A stretch of 24,253 nt of DNA from Bigelowiella natans CCMP2755 (taxonomy: Eukaryota; Cercozoa; Chlorarachniophyceae). The stretch spans positions 1-24,253 of the forward strand of contig ADNK01003359.1 of NCBI GenBank assembly GCA_000320545.1, in the 5' to 3' direction. How positions within the stretch are numbered: position 1 is the first letter of the stretch; each line of letters opens with the position of its first letter. Positions 11,008 through 20,776 of the stretch are shown one piece after another. A program made the translations under genes and the position numbers. The notes below the pieces were generated by a model. The model did no database searches and had not been told where the DNA came from. It worked only from the letters and a program-made list of their open reading frames with translations.

Positions 11008-12010
11008 CCGCAGCAGATGCAGACACCGCTGTGGTAGTAGAAGCAGCAGAATCACGGGAGAAACGGCCGTTGCTATGATCATCCTCCTCCCCCTGCGCCA
11101 CTTCCTTATTATCATTTTTGTTATTCCCTGCTGACTCGATCGTTGTGGACTCCCTTTTCCAACCGTTTGGATCCTGCCGGACTTGGTCTGCTCGAGAATG
11201 TCTTCTTGTCAGCCGCTCCTCCACCTCTCTTTCTCTCTGTTTTTCTTCTTCTTCTTCTTCTTCTTCCTCCTCCTCCTCCTCATCCTCATTTTTGAATGCC
11301 GCAGCAGCTTCGGTCTCATACCATCTTCCACGATTGTCAAACGACGCATCTCTCGCACGGTGCGGCCGCTGCACATGTGAGAGAGGGGGGAGGCCTCCCT
11401 CTTCGTATCTACGGCGAGAGTGATAGAAGCTGCTGCTATCACTGCCTTGTTGTCGCCCTTCTCCCCGCTGTTCACTGTTCTCATCGGGGCCGAAACGGAC
11501 GTCACGCGTGCCGTAGTAGTGGGAAGAGGAGGGACCATACTGATCCTGCCCACAATTCACCCATCCACACACATACATACATACGCAAAATCTTTTATCA
11601 GAGAGGTATTCGTCACGAACGTCTACGAGAGAGTGTATATGCTTGCATGAACACCATTATTTTATTCCAAAGTTGCACGAATGTATACATGTCACACGCA
11701 AGAAGAAGCAGGAGGGAGGGATTGAAGCCTGAAAAAGGAACAGAAAGAGATAGGGACGTGTTCATATTACATCATTGGGCGGGAACTCTTCCCCCGACCC
11801 ATTTTCCAAGTCGTCGAAACCCTCCCACCGCCGCTCATTCTCTTGCTCTCCTTGATCATAGGCATCATTATCCTTGTCTGGTTCAAACATCGCGCTCTCA
11901 AATGGTAGATTATCGCGAAGGTCTGTGCGTCGCCCCGCCGCCGCCTCTAATGCTCCTTCCGCCGGGAGCAAGAGGGTGGCGAGGAGGAGGTACCAGCAAG
12001 TAGTTGACAT
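9373..12010 (-). CDS. Type I membrane protein with Ser/Glu-rich ectodomain
   Basis: Predicted 588-residue single-pass membrane protein of unknown function. Exons on minus are 12010-11771, 11545-10472, 10287-10104, 9857-9788 and 9571-9373 (1767 nt, all GT-AG, phases consistent). The N-terminus is a classic signal peptide (CWYLLLATLLLPAEGA). Residues about 25-480 are hydrophilic and low complexity, with a run of about 13 Glu, two long Ser runs, and many Asp, Arg and Gln. A transmembrane helix is rebuilt across the exon 3/4 junction (HISAFFLSLYCVLACGTGFI, residues about 483-507). It is followed by a Cys/basic stop-transfer (KTRCFTRC), a Tyr-rich tail segment (SAYFYGNYQHPYG) and an Ala8 run near the end. 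The largest exon alone could be taken for a separate repeat-derived frame. The clean joins on both sides and the restored helix argue that it is real. It is divergent with the IBA57 gene. Confidence 0.78.
9961..10030. repeat. (CA)n microsatellite in intron 3
   Basis: An interrupted (CA)n tract of about 35 units (with CACATA interruptions) lies in the intron 9858-10103 of the type I membrane protein gene. Read antisense it gives the Val/Cys and Val/Tyr frames, which are artefacts. Confidence 0.9.
10356..10384. repeat. (TA)n-rich tract in intron 2
   Basis: An AT-rich tract of TATATA runs lies in intron 2 (10288-10471) of the type I membrane protein gene. Confidence 0.75.
10690..11285. repeat. 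Coding trinucleotide repeats (poly-Ser, poly-Glu)
   Basis: Within exon 2 of the membrane protein gene there are triplet runs at about 10690-10730 and 10970-11007 (antisense of GAT/GAA, coding Ser) and at about 11236-11282 (antisense of CTT/CTC, coding Glu). They keep the reading frame, as expected for tolerated triplet expansion. They also create the Asp-rich and Ser/Phe-rich open frames on the other strand. Confidence 0.85.
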
Positions 12011-12555
12011 GTCGTCCTTTTCGGGATGATGAAGGCAGATTACCTAACCCCCTCGCACTTCCTTGATTGCAGGCTTCATAAAACACAAAAGTTATTGTGC
12101 CTCTAACCACCGAGCGAGTTGAAAGAAAAAGGGGCTGCTCTGCTCTCCCACCACGAAGAAAATTAAGGAGGGAGGGGACACGTCAAGCCGCGGGAATTCA
12201 AACAGCAGATTCAAAAATCGCTGTTCGTTGGGAAAAAGACTAAATTTCAGATCGCTTTTCACACTGCGACAACCTTCATCTACAAGTCGCAAAATTTAAA
12301 CGTATTTTCGCCTGTAATGTTTAAAAAAAATTCGGGTTCCTCCTCTTTTTCCAGCCCTCTCTGCACTGCGCGACAACGGTAAGCCAAAAAAATCACAAAT
12401 ACGATCCTGCGACAAGCGAGAATTCTTTGTCGCAGACTTTTTTTAGCCTTATTTGCATGGCCGTCAGAAATTGCCCAACTCTCCTATCCCCCAGCGCTTC
12501 TTTTAGTACCGTATCCGACGAGGAAGCACAAGAGACACGTACGTGTCAGGGCGGG
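12011..12555. promoter_or_regulatory. Divergent promoter with four GCGACAA words
   Basis: This 545-bp head-to-head gap lies between the membrane protein gene and the IBA57 gene. CTGCGACAA occurs at 12264-12272 and again at 12407-12415. GCGACAA occurs at 12370-12376. The complement TTGTCGCAG lies at 12427-12435. The 12407 and 12427 copies form a perfect 9-bp inverted repeat with an 11-bp spacer. The clustering suggests a transcription factor binding array; this is inference. Confidence 0.6.
12407..12435. promoter_or_regulatory. 9-bp inverted repeat CTGCGACAA-N11-TTGTCGCAG
   Basis: The arms are 12407-12415 and 12427-12435, perfectly complementary, with an 11-base spacer containing GAATTC. It lies about 120 bp upstream of the preferred IBA57 start. 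It could be a dimer operator or a short RNA hairpin. Confidence 0.6.
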
Positions 12556-13722
12556 ATGTTGGAAGCAACCTGCCACGGTCGGCGACAACATCGGCTCCGT
12601 CAGTTGGCTCTTTTCAAAGCGCTGCTCCTCCTCTCAGTGGTCGTTATGGTCTCTCTCGGAATCTGGTCGGTGGCGGCAGTCTCTGTAGGCGAGCTGCGGA
12701 GGGGGGCTGTGCGAAGGGCTTCTCTCCTTCCCTGCCGGTTGGCGTCCTACATCCGGTTAGTAGTGAGTTAGGGGAATGTTCCTTTTTTTCCCTCTCCACA
12801 CAGCTTTCTTCATTGCAATTCCCATCTCATCCTCCCACCACCAACCCCAGTCTCACTATTCTCTATCACCTGTCAGTGGAGGAGTACGTCGGGCCAGATC
12901 TACTTCATTTGCAGCACCTAATGCGCATGCCGGGGACAGCAAGTCTGAACCTACAGAATCAAAGCCACCTCCTCCACAAATCACCCTTGAACAGCTTAAA
13001 GAACGAATACGGCTGCAGCAGGAAGCAGCAAAACGAGCGATGATGGAGGTCGTGAAACCTTTGAGAAAAAGAAAGCGGCAAAATAAAATGAAGGGGATGG
13101 GAGGGAGAGCGAGAGAGAAAGAGAGAGAGAGAAGCAGCCACATAAAACGTGATGATGACTCCGGCAGAATTCTGATGATGATATATAGGAGCAGCAGAAG
13201 AGGTCGATTCGGTTCCTGGATGCGATAAACCGCTTGCGGGAGATTCAAAAGGCTCCAAAGCATGACACTGTCGACAAGGCAGGCATTCACCAATTCCATG
13301 ATAAATGAACGGGAAGAAACGATGCAACGTGCATCCAAGTCTCATCCCTCTATCTCTTTTTCTCTCCTTTATTTTTCAGGTGAAATCTGGCGCTACGACC
13401 TTGGCAGGCGACAAGAACGATGCAGAGCTACGTCATGTACTCGAAGGAGAGAGAGCGGCCATCATTGACCACAGCAATTATGGAATCATTGAGGTAGACG
13501 TTGCTGCGGCACATATTCGTTGCGACTTATTGGGAAAGGCACAGTATCTATGTTCCACCGTCATTTAACCTCCCCCGCCCCCACCCCCCTCTCCGCTCCT
13601 CGTCTTGTGTGTATCAGGTGACGGGGAGAGACCGGCTCGATTTCCTCCACGGGATGTCCACCAACGATATTGCAGCTCTTCAACCAGGGTTGGATGTATA
13701 AATAGAGACAGAGAAAGAGAGA

Positions 13723-13768
<46 letters not shown>

Positions 13769-14276
13769 CATTGCACGGGACTTTGGAATGAAATGGATGA
13801 AACAGATGCTCTCTTCTATGTGACACATAAAACGCAGTGCTTATGTACCAACGCAGGGCATACGTTCAAACAGTATTCACGACGAGGACTGGTCGTATGA
13901 TTGACTCCACTGTCGCCATCGCTACAGAGGTGCGTGTGTGTGAGAGAGAGGGGGGGGGGGGAGGGGGGGGGCTATTCATTAAGGGTGGAAATCTCAAATT
14001 GACCACCAGGAGGAGGGATGACATGATGATAAACATATCATAACGGCTTGTCCGTTTTCCTCCTTACTTCCTGCTGCACTTTCCCACCGCGACGGCAGCG
14101 ACGATGACTGCCCCATTGACTCTACAACCGATGTTGGAGAGAACCTACACTGACATCCTTTTCGCGTTGCTCAACAGGAGAGCGTGCTGCTTATCGTGTC
14201 CCCTGGAAACGCCGCCACACTCAGCGAGATGCTGGACAAGTACATCTTAGCGTCGGTAAGAAAGGCAGGCATGGGG

Positions 14277-14315
<39 letters not shown>

Positions 14316-15555
14316 GTTGTGAAACAGTAAGAACATGTGATACTACTGCGCTCAGCTTCTATCAAAACAACACAGAATGTCCGGGTGCGCGACGCTAGCT
14401 ACGACTACGCAGTATTCCGTGTGCTCGGCTCGGTAGACCTGCGTCGTATCGCCCCCGCTACTCCGATGGGGAAGGCACAGGAGAACGGGGAGGCGCGCGT
14501 GGAGTTTTGGACGCCAGGCAACGGTGGCGACGATAGCAGCGGCATTCAGAATGCTGGTGGCGGCAAGGAGGAGGAGATCGTGGCCGTCCACGGAGAGACG
14601 GGAGGATTAGTCCTGCCAGGGATGACGCTTCTCGTCCCTACATCCAGTGTTGCGAAGGTTTATGCGGAGATCATCAAGCAAAGGGAGGAGGAAGAGGAGG
14701 AGCTTCTCCAGATTGGGCTGATGGGGTGGGAAAAGCTACGCGTGCATCAAGGTGACTGTGTGCGCCTCGTCTTGTGCTGTTTTGCTTATCCTCCTTATTC
14801 AACCAAGATCTAAGTGACACCATCGCCACGGTGAATGGGGATGGATAATCTAGGCGTGCCAAAGCTCGGAGGGGAGATCACTGAAAGCTACAATCCTCTC
14901 GAGGCGCAGTTGTGGGACTCACTTAACTTCATCAAAGGCTGCTACATCGGTAAGTTGCTTATAATGCGAATACTCTCGATGTATCCGTAGTGCGCACGTA
15001 CGAGGGCCGCAAAGCCAGCCGCTTTCTTGTTCGTTGTCGTTGTCGTTGTTGCCGTTCTCACGGTCATCCGAAATATGAAGGGCAAGAGACCATCGCGCGC
15101 CTAAAGACGTACAAAGGCGTGAAACAGTTCCTGCAGCGATTTAGACTGGATGCCATGCCAGACGGCTTTCAGACTGCGGAAGACGGGCCGGAAAATGACC
15201 GCGATGGAGGTGAGATTATTCACTCGTCGGAAGGCGGCGAGAAGGTCGGTGTGCTGACAAGCTGTGCCGCTATTGGAGGCCAGGTATCACATGCTGCTTG
15301 TATTTGCTTTTCATAGAGGCCTACGCAGTGTGATGACATTATGATTCTGCTGGTTCTTAAAACTGCTAGATCTGGGGCCTTGGCTATGTGCGCACCAAAG
15401 CCAACCTGGAGGATGGATCTCGTGTTGTGATTGGAGAAACAGAGGATGCGGCCGGCATAAGCGCGGTCATGGATACACCGCTGCCCCGTGTAGGTGACAA
15501 TGGTTTTCCTGAATGGCTGCTTCAAGATGATGAAGCTGCTAGCCCTAGTCAGTAG
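12556..15555 (+). CDS. IBA57: IBA57/YgfZ-type folate-binding protein, probable plastid form
   Basis: Folate-binding GcvT-fold protein that supports Fe-S cluster assembly. Eleven exons: 12556-12755, 12877-13048, 13189-13269, 13380-13493, 13618-13688, 13857-13929, 14178-14255, 14376-14751, 14854-14949, 15081-15283, 15370-15555 (1650 nt, 549 residues). The family is clear from VTGRDRLDFLHGMSTNDIAA, the TRTGRMIDSTVAI strand, the hallmark KGCYIGQE formed across exons 9 and 10, and VGVLTSCAAIGGQ near the C-terminus. The leader has a hydrophobic core (LFKALLLLSVVVMVSLGIWS), then an Arg-rich, hydroxylated stretch, as in bipartite plastid targeting. A helical segment (QITLEQLKERIRLQQEAAKR) precedes the domain. 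The start at 12556 puts the hydrophobic core near the N-terminus; an in-frame ATG at 12457 would add 33 residues. The exon 3 end is weak: a GC-AG intron after 13278 is an alternative. Introns contain (GA)n tracts. Confidence 0.93.
13719..13763. repeat. (GA)n microsatellite in IBA57 intron 5
   Basis: A (GA)n run of about 20 units lies in the intron 13689-13856. Confidence 0.9.
13949..13971. repeat. G-rich tract in IBA57 intron 6
   Basis: Two long G runs are separated by a single A, just downstream of a GT/GA stretch, inside the intron 13930-14177. Confidence 0.85.
14279..14313. repeat. (GA)n microsatellite in IBA57 intron 7
   Basis: A (GA)n run of about 17 units lies in the intron 14256-14375. 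Confidence 0.9.
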
Positions 15556-16082
15556 TACTAGAGTACTTAGGAAAAGAGACGATTGAATTGTTACGAGATA
15601 GCTGACGGTGGAGTCGGCCGTAGCTAGCGTAGTTTGGATGAATCAAGCGTCGTGTGAATCAAGCGTCGTGCATACAACACGGGGTACTAATTATAAAAAA
15701 GTAATAGGAATCGAACTGCTGTGAAATAATGGCTGCGTAGCATGTATGCGAGCGCGCGAAGTTGATTTTCAATGAGTGCTAAGCTTTACCCACGCTATGC
15801 TAGTATGGTCTGTTAGGTGTACATGCACTAAATGCAAGCATGTCTAGATGTGTAGCTTTAGCATCATGTGCGATACATGAACATTACTACATGTATGGGC
15901 GAGGTCCCGGATCAAAAAGGCAAATTACTTGCGACATTATTGCTGTAAGAGTCCGCGATTAAAGCCTTCAATGTAGGTTATGTAGACCATAAAAGGAGAT
16001 CCTACTTTTAAGTGTGGCGCCTATACAGTGCATTAACTAATCATTACTTTAAAATAACTTATTATCGTTGAAAGTTTCGATG
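15556..16082. other. Convergent 3' spacer, no gene
   Basis: This gap lies between the IBA57 stop and the BAR gene stop. It holds a perfect 16-bp tandem duplication (15639-15670) and several TAGC or GCATG words. There are no credible open frames. Confidence 0.6.
15639..15670. repeat. Perfect 16-bp tandem duplication
   Basis: The unit TGAATCAAGCGTCGTG occurs twice head to tail with no mismatch (15639-15654 and 15655-15670), shortly after the IBA57 stop codon. Confidence 0.9.
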
Positions 16083-18764
16083 CTAATCCTCGACTACAGA
16101 TTGCTTCTCACTCGGTAGAGGTGGGGGTTCGTCAGCAGGAAAGTGCTGTGATCCCAAAGGATCGTCGACCTCAGTGATATCATTTCCGTTGTGGTATTGA
16201 GGAATTGCTGGAGGCATAGGAAGTGGAGCATCGTCTCCTGGTCCTGGAGTTGCCTTCAACGAGGGTGAACCGGAAGAGGGAGGCAATGGTGGGGGTCCAG
16301 AAATATTAGGATCCTCGTTCTGCGTAGCTCTTGAACCCGGCACTGGAGGTGGCGGAGGAGGATCGCGCATCGCAGCTGCCTGGTAGTCGAAAGAGGCAGC
16401 GGAGCCATTCGTAATTCTTCTGGACAAATTCTCTACAACTGGGAAATCCTCGTTATCCTTTTGTTCCTTGGACTCATTCTGCTCATTGGCTTTCTTTTCT
16501 TGAAGTTCGTCTGCCTTTTCCCGAAGTTTTCCTGCCGATTGAACTGGATTAGGTGTAACTGCTGCCTTTTTCTTTGCCTCACTTGGTTCTCCAGTAGGAG
16601 ACAATGCAGGGGTCTTGTTCACTGTCCTATCTTCAACCTCATCCACTATCAATGTTTCTTCTGCGCCGATGTCATCTTTAACGATGTGTTGAGTCTCCGC
16701 ATTCACACTAACACGATTGATCAACATTAGTGTTAGATTGAGATAAGTATTGTATTTGATATATAGAATCGGGGGATGCATTACGTCCTAGTAGCAGTCC
16801 GCGTTACTGAGATTGTGTTCTTGTACTCATCCACATCGGTAACTTGGATATCTTCTTGCGCCTAATGATAGTTTTATTTAAGTCTAAAAGTTCCCCGTCT
16901 ATGTAATTTATGTACATTTCCACAGCTTTTAGCAAAAACGTTGCAGTACTTTGCCTACAAAAGAACCGAAACAATGACTGGTATGTTATACATCTCTATT
17001 GCTGAACGATAAGGGTTAATAATACTTACCTGGTTTTCCAATACTTTAGCTAAAATAGGACCAAGAGATCCATTTTTGGTAGCCAACGCTGCGAATTAAG
17101 CAGGGTGCAGAACGGCTGATCATATTTGTTTCTTCCCGTTCTCATTATTTTAGTCACACCTGCTTTGAAATGTGCTTTGCATTCTGCATTTTGCCTGGTA
17201 TAATCCTACGGTATTTGATTCGAACAATATTTTATATAGAATGAAAAGTAATTTGTTGGATTCATACCCTTTCGGCAAGTTGAAGCTTTTCCATTGCCCT
17301 TTAAAGTTGTTGTGAGCTATCATCAATCCTCACAACTTTTTAAGAAGTTCAGTAGCAGACCTGTCTTTTTTGTCCCTGAGTAATGGCTTCACTGGTTTCC
17401 CTAAATACCGGAATTCGTACTCGATAAGAGTTCAAGAGCAATGCATCCTATCTATGGCATTTCTGTATGTGATTTACTCCGACCTTTTGCTTCAATGGCG
17501 TCAACATCTTCACTGAGTTTCTGTGCCTTGAACATGTGCGATGTATTTACTGTTACATTCAACAATTTGTCAACGCTACCTTTGCTTTGTAATAAGCATA
17601 TAACTTTCCGGATTCTTTGCGGACCTAAATTGTGAATAGCTGAGTGAGAACATTTCTTAAAAAACGTGCTGGATACTAGTACCGCAATTTGATCCATAAT
17701 TCGTTTGTATTCGTTCCGAATCTCATCCAACTATTGTTTGAAACACTTTTAGTACATCATTGATGTATTTGTGTGGCAGATTTTGATCTACTTTGTTCGA
17801 TGATTGTCTAATGTCTTGCAACTTGTTCGTAATATCCTCTCCTGGTCTAATATTTTTTTTGAAACCATGTCATTCAGATCGACTTTGAACGAATAATCGT
17901 AAATTATTATGAAAACACATTACAGGATCGAGGCTCCATCCTGCTTAGATCTGTAATTAAAACATAAGAAATAAGGTCGACTAGCGATAGAGCATGCATG
18001 AATTCTTTACGGTCGCAATTTTGAGGATTTTGAAAGTTTGCTTTCCTGAAGTGATCCGCCTATGTTGGAATAGTACACGTGACAATTTGCACAATCCTTA
18101 AACAAGGATTTCAGTACCATTATCCCTTTGCTCCGCCTTCACGCTCACCTTAACATTTATAAATTTAATACAAAGAAATGGAACTATGCCAGGTTAATAA
18201 CCTCTCTTCCTGAGAGAACATCTTCGCAAGCCCTGCGGTAACGGAGTAGCGGATGAGGTCGAAGAATCAATATAAGCTCTCCAAATTAGATTATATGAAC
18301 TATGAACGCTGACATGTAAAAGTCTTCAGAGGCGTTCGCCAATCCGCTCATCTATAACACAAAGATTTACGCATCTAAAATGAAACTTTATCGAGAATTC
18401 TATACCGCTCCTATCCAATTTATCAAAGCCTCTTCTGCATCCCCAACCCTCTCGCCGATTGGAAGCCATGCTTGGTGAAGGCCATCGAATTCCTGAGCAT
18501 GAAATGACAACGCACACACCGATGCAAAGTGAGAATCTCTGTAAAATTTTGTATTTTTCAGTCTTAGCCAGACTTTGTCCCTCTCCTTCTCTGATTTAAA
18601 TCCGCCCACAGCTGATTTGACTTTTAACTTGAGCCTGAAAAACCTGTCATCCATCCAATGTACATTTAAGAGTCAGATGTTGTAACAAGGCGACGTCAGC
18701 GTTTAGGAATTCAAACACCACCATGGTTTACTCACAAGGACATTCTGTTTGGGTTCTGGCTCAT
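16083..18764 (-). CDS. BAR-domain protein with proline-rich tail, 17 exons
   Basis: Predicted membrane-curvature protein of 529 residues. Minus exons: 18764-18736, 18643-18406, 18351-18301, 18221-18202, 18136-18011, 17950-17924, 17846-17792, 17730-17683, 17624-17580, 17526-17484, 17400-17361, 17298-17268, 17194-17158, 17088-17030, 16954-16916, 16861-16785, 16707-16083 (1590 nt; introns 53-92 nt). The N-terminal amphipathic and basic start (FFRLKLKVKSAVGGFKS) is typical of BAR proteins. The helical core includes ITNKLQDIRQSSNKLDEIRN, VRKESGKLYAYYKAKAQKLS and RAMEKLQLAERAKC. The last BAR helix reads ILAKVLENQAKYCNVFAKSC. From about residue 297 the protein is acidic/Lys-rich. It ends with several proline clusters (PPPPPPVPG, PPPLPPSSG, EPPPLPSEK) suited to SH3 or profilin binding. 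Family assignment rests on pattern, not a search. Exons 3-5 are the weakest joins (exon 4 is 20 nt, and exon 5 could start at 18130). The region looks more AT-rich than its neighbours. Confidence 0.78.
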
Positions 18765-19153
18765 GGCGTGCGTAAGCGGAGGGGGGGTGGGCGGGGATCG
18801 AATCAACGATCGATTGTTTGTTCAAGTTCCAAGGCTGCTTCTTCGGAGGGATTATTCATTTGCGACAAGGTTTTCTTATGTCGCATCATTTGAATTCCGA
18901 TCCTTTTCGGTGCTTGCATTCAAATGCTCAATGTTCAATGTTTGTGCTTCCTGTCTCTAGCACACATTTGTGTGCCTTTGAGGGCTCGTTTTCCACTCCC
19001 TCATCCCAAGGGAGGAAAAAATAATGCGTTGAAACTTAGATACAATTTAGCCCAAGCACATGTACAAATTCATTGAAAGCTGAAATTTCGATATGCACAG
19101 GTGCGCAGGGATTCTCACTATTCTGATATATTCTCACTATCCTAATCACATAG
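18765..19153. promoter_or_regulatory. Divergent region between BAR gene and small membrane protein
   Basis: It contains GCGACAA at 18862-18868 and probably the first exon of the plus-strand gene. A candidate ATG at 18878 opens a 48-codon frame, and a GT donor within it would join in phase to 19154. The choice cannot be fixed from the sequence alone. An ATGGCGTGC followed by a strong donor GTAAGC (18763-18777) is another possible first exon. Confidence 0.35.
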
Positions 19154-19288
19154 GTGCATGCTCTAGTTTCTCGCCTTGGGAACCTCGCCTACCTCGTTGT
19201 TTTTCTCACCATTGTCGGCTCTCTGATCCTCTTGCTGATGACGTTTCACAAGTTTTCTCAGCGCCTTGAGCCAAGCACGATAAAGTAA
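19154..19288 (+). CDS. Last exon of a small membrane protein (partial model)
   Basis: The exon begins after a clear acceptor (CACATAG) and encodes 44 residues to a TAA. It holds one strong transmembrane helix (NLAYLVVFLTIVGSLILLLM) followed by a short basic/polar tail (TFHKFSQRLEPSTIK). It is phase 0. The first exon lies upstream within 18763-19100 but is unresolved, so the full protein is probably below 100 residues. I do not recognise the family. It could be a small subunit of a membrane complex. Confidence 0.45.
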   Translation: MHALVSRLGNLAYLVVFLTIVGSLILLLMTFHKFSQRLEPSTIK

Positions 19289-20484
19289 TATGTTTTTTCC
19301 TTCTTATCTCTATTCTCTCCTTCCATCGTCTACTGAGGAGACATAACTTTTTCAAAACATCTTAACTATGTCCCATGTTCTAAGCAAAACGAGGAGGCAC
19401 AAAACCTAGCGCGGATATTAGCTCCCATATCGCGCTCCTTTTCTTGATTTTTTTGCAATATTACTCATGTACGTCGGGTTCCAAGATGTTGATTGTTGGT
19501 CGCTGGACATAGTTTAGTTTACCCGTCATGCTGCAAGGAAATCGTACTTTGCATACATGCTTGTCTGAAAATTTAGCTTCTTCCACGTCTTTATTTTGGT
19601 GAATTTTGTCGCTCAGAAATTAATTGCATTTCCATGTTGCATTTCTATGTGCACAACATAAGCGCTGTAGCCGCTGTTTTGCATGCCCTCACTAGAATAA
19701 CCATTGAAATTTTAATCACTTCATTACGTCCGTTGCATGTGCAGCTACATCAGGATGAATTTTGAAAATTTGTGATCATTTCAATGCACCCGTCTAGCCG
19801 TCTCACACACACAAGCAGCAAGACTCGGCTTAAGAGTCTACAGGCTCTTAACGCTAGAACGGCTGACGCACACACAGTCTCACAAGCAAACGCAACAGTG
19901 CAGAGTGGATCAAAGGTGCATCTGGACCATGCAACAATGACAAGCAGCTTGGCATGTAGGCGAATGCCTAGCAGCTAGCTGCTGCACATCCAACATCAAG
20001 CTGCAGTCCTTACGTGTGCCATGCTCTGCATGCTTGTTGTGTGCGTCGAGATGCATGCGTGTGGTGTGGTTCGACGTAGACGACGCACGCATGTTCATCA
20101 TGTCAGTACCTACAGCGTCATTTGTTCAGCAGACGCGCTACACCGCAAACGATGCATGCTAGCATGGCAGCCGCCTGACACTCACTGACGCTCATAGATG
20201 AATTGATCACTCTCGTTTGGCACATGAACTATTCGATTATGACAGTATTTTGATGATGCTAGATTCATTAGATGTTCATTTGCATCCACATCGCATCTTA
20301 GTGAACGTGGTTAGCCCTCTTCTTGGTTTGCCCTTTCATTTGGAGCCAGCGTGCTATCTCTGTTGTGATTTACACACATAACATGTTTAGGCAGTTCGAA
20401 ACACAAATATACACAAATTTCTAATTTACGGCAATGATCCAGATATCGTGTACAGGAGCTAGCATGCAACATTGACCCCTGCTT
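19289..20484. other. Long convergent spacer rich in short palindromes
   Basis: This is about 1.2 kb with no convincing exon on either strand. It contains many GCATGC, GCTAGC, TAGCTAGC and CGTAGACGACG-type words, concentrated at 19960-20170 and again near 20458. One TTGTCGC lies at 19606-19612. The short open frames (for example 19772-19978) lack coding character. A non-coding RNA gene or long 3' UTRs are possible but not supported directly. Confidence 0.5.
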
Positions 20485-20741
20485 TTAATTCCTCATGGCC
20501 TCCTTGGCCTCAGCGAAGAGCCGAGCCTGCGCAAGGCGTACGTTCATTTTGTCACATTGTGATGACGTTCCTTGACAACTTTTGTGCAGGAAAATCATGC
20601 AAAAGGTGGGAGAACGAACTCTCAGAAAGTCTCATATGCTTCTCCGTCTCTCATACCTGTTTGGCCTCCAATTGCTCCTTCGACAATCCAGTATCTCCTA
20701 TGGGAAGCAGAATACGGCCTTATGATGACATTTTTATATTG

Positions 20742-20776
<35 letters not shown>

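Noticed and set aside
10824-11423. Plus-strand frames with poly-Asp and poly-Ser
   Set aside because: They are antisense to the long exon 2. The minus frame is open for 358 codons and splices cleanly on both sides.
12407-12435. Intrinsic terminator reading of the inverted repeat
   Set aside because: The window is eukaryotic and the repeat lies in a promoter gap; a binding-site reading fits better.
12856-13345. Minus-strand 128- and 160-codon frames with hydrophobic stretches
   Set aside because: They are antisense to IBA57 exons 2 and 3; they are Leu/Ser/Phe-rich because the sense strand is purine-rich.
15690-15735. Possible tRNA T-arm (TTCGATTC on the minus strand)
   Set aside because: No acceptor stem, anticodon arm or D arm can be folded around it.
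17821-17880. Alternative BAR-like reading DLNDMVSKKILDQERI in another frame
   Set aside because: It resembled a BAR helix, but phase does not connect to the next exon. The frame starting at 17846 joins both neighbours and gives a continuous heptad pattern.
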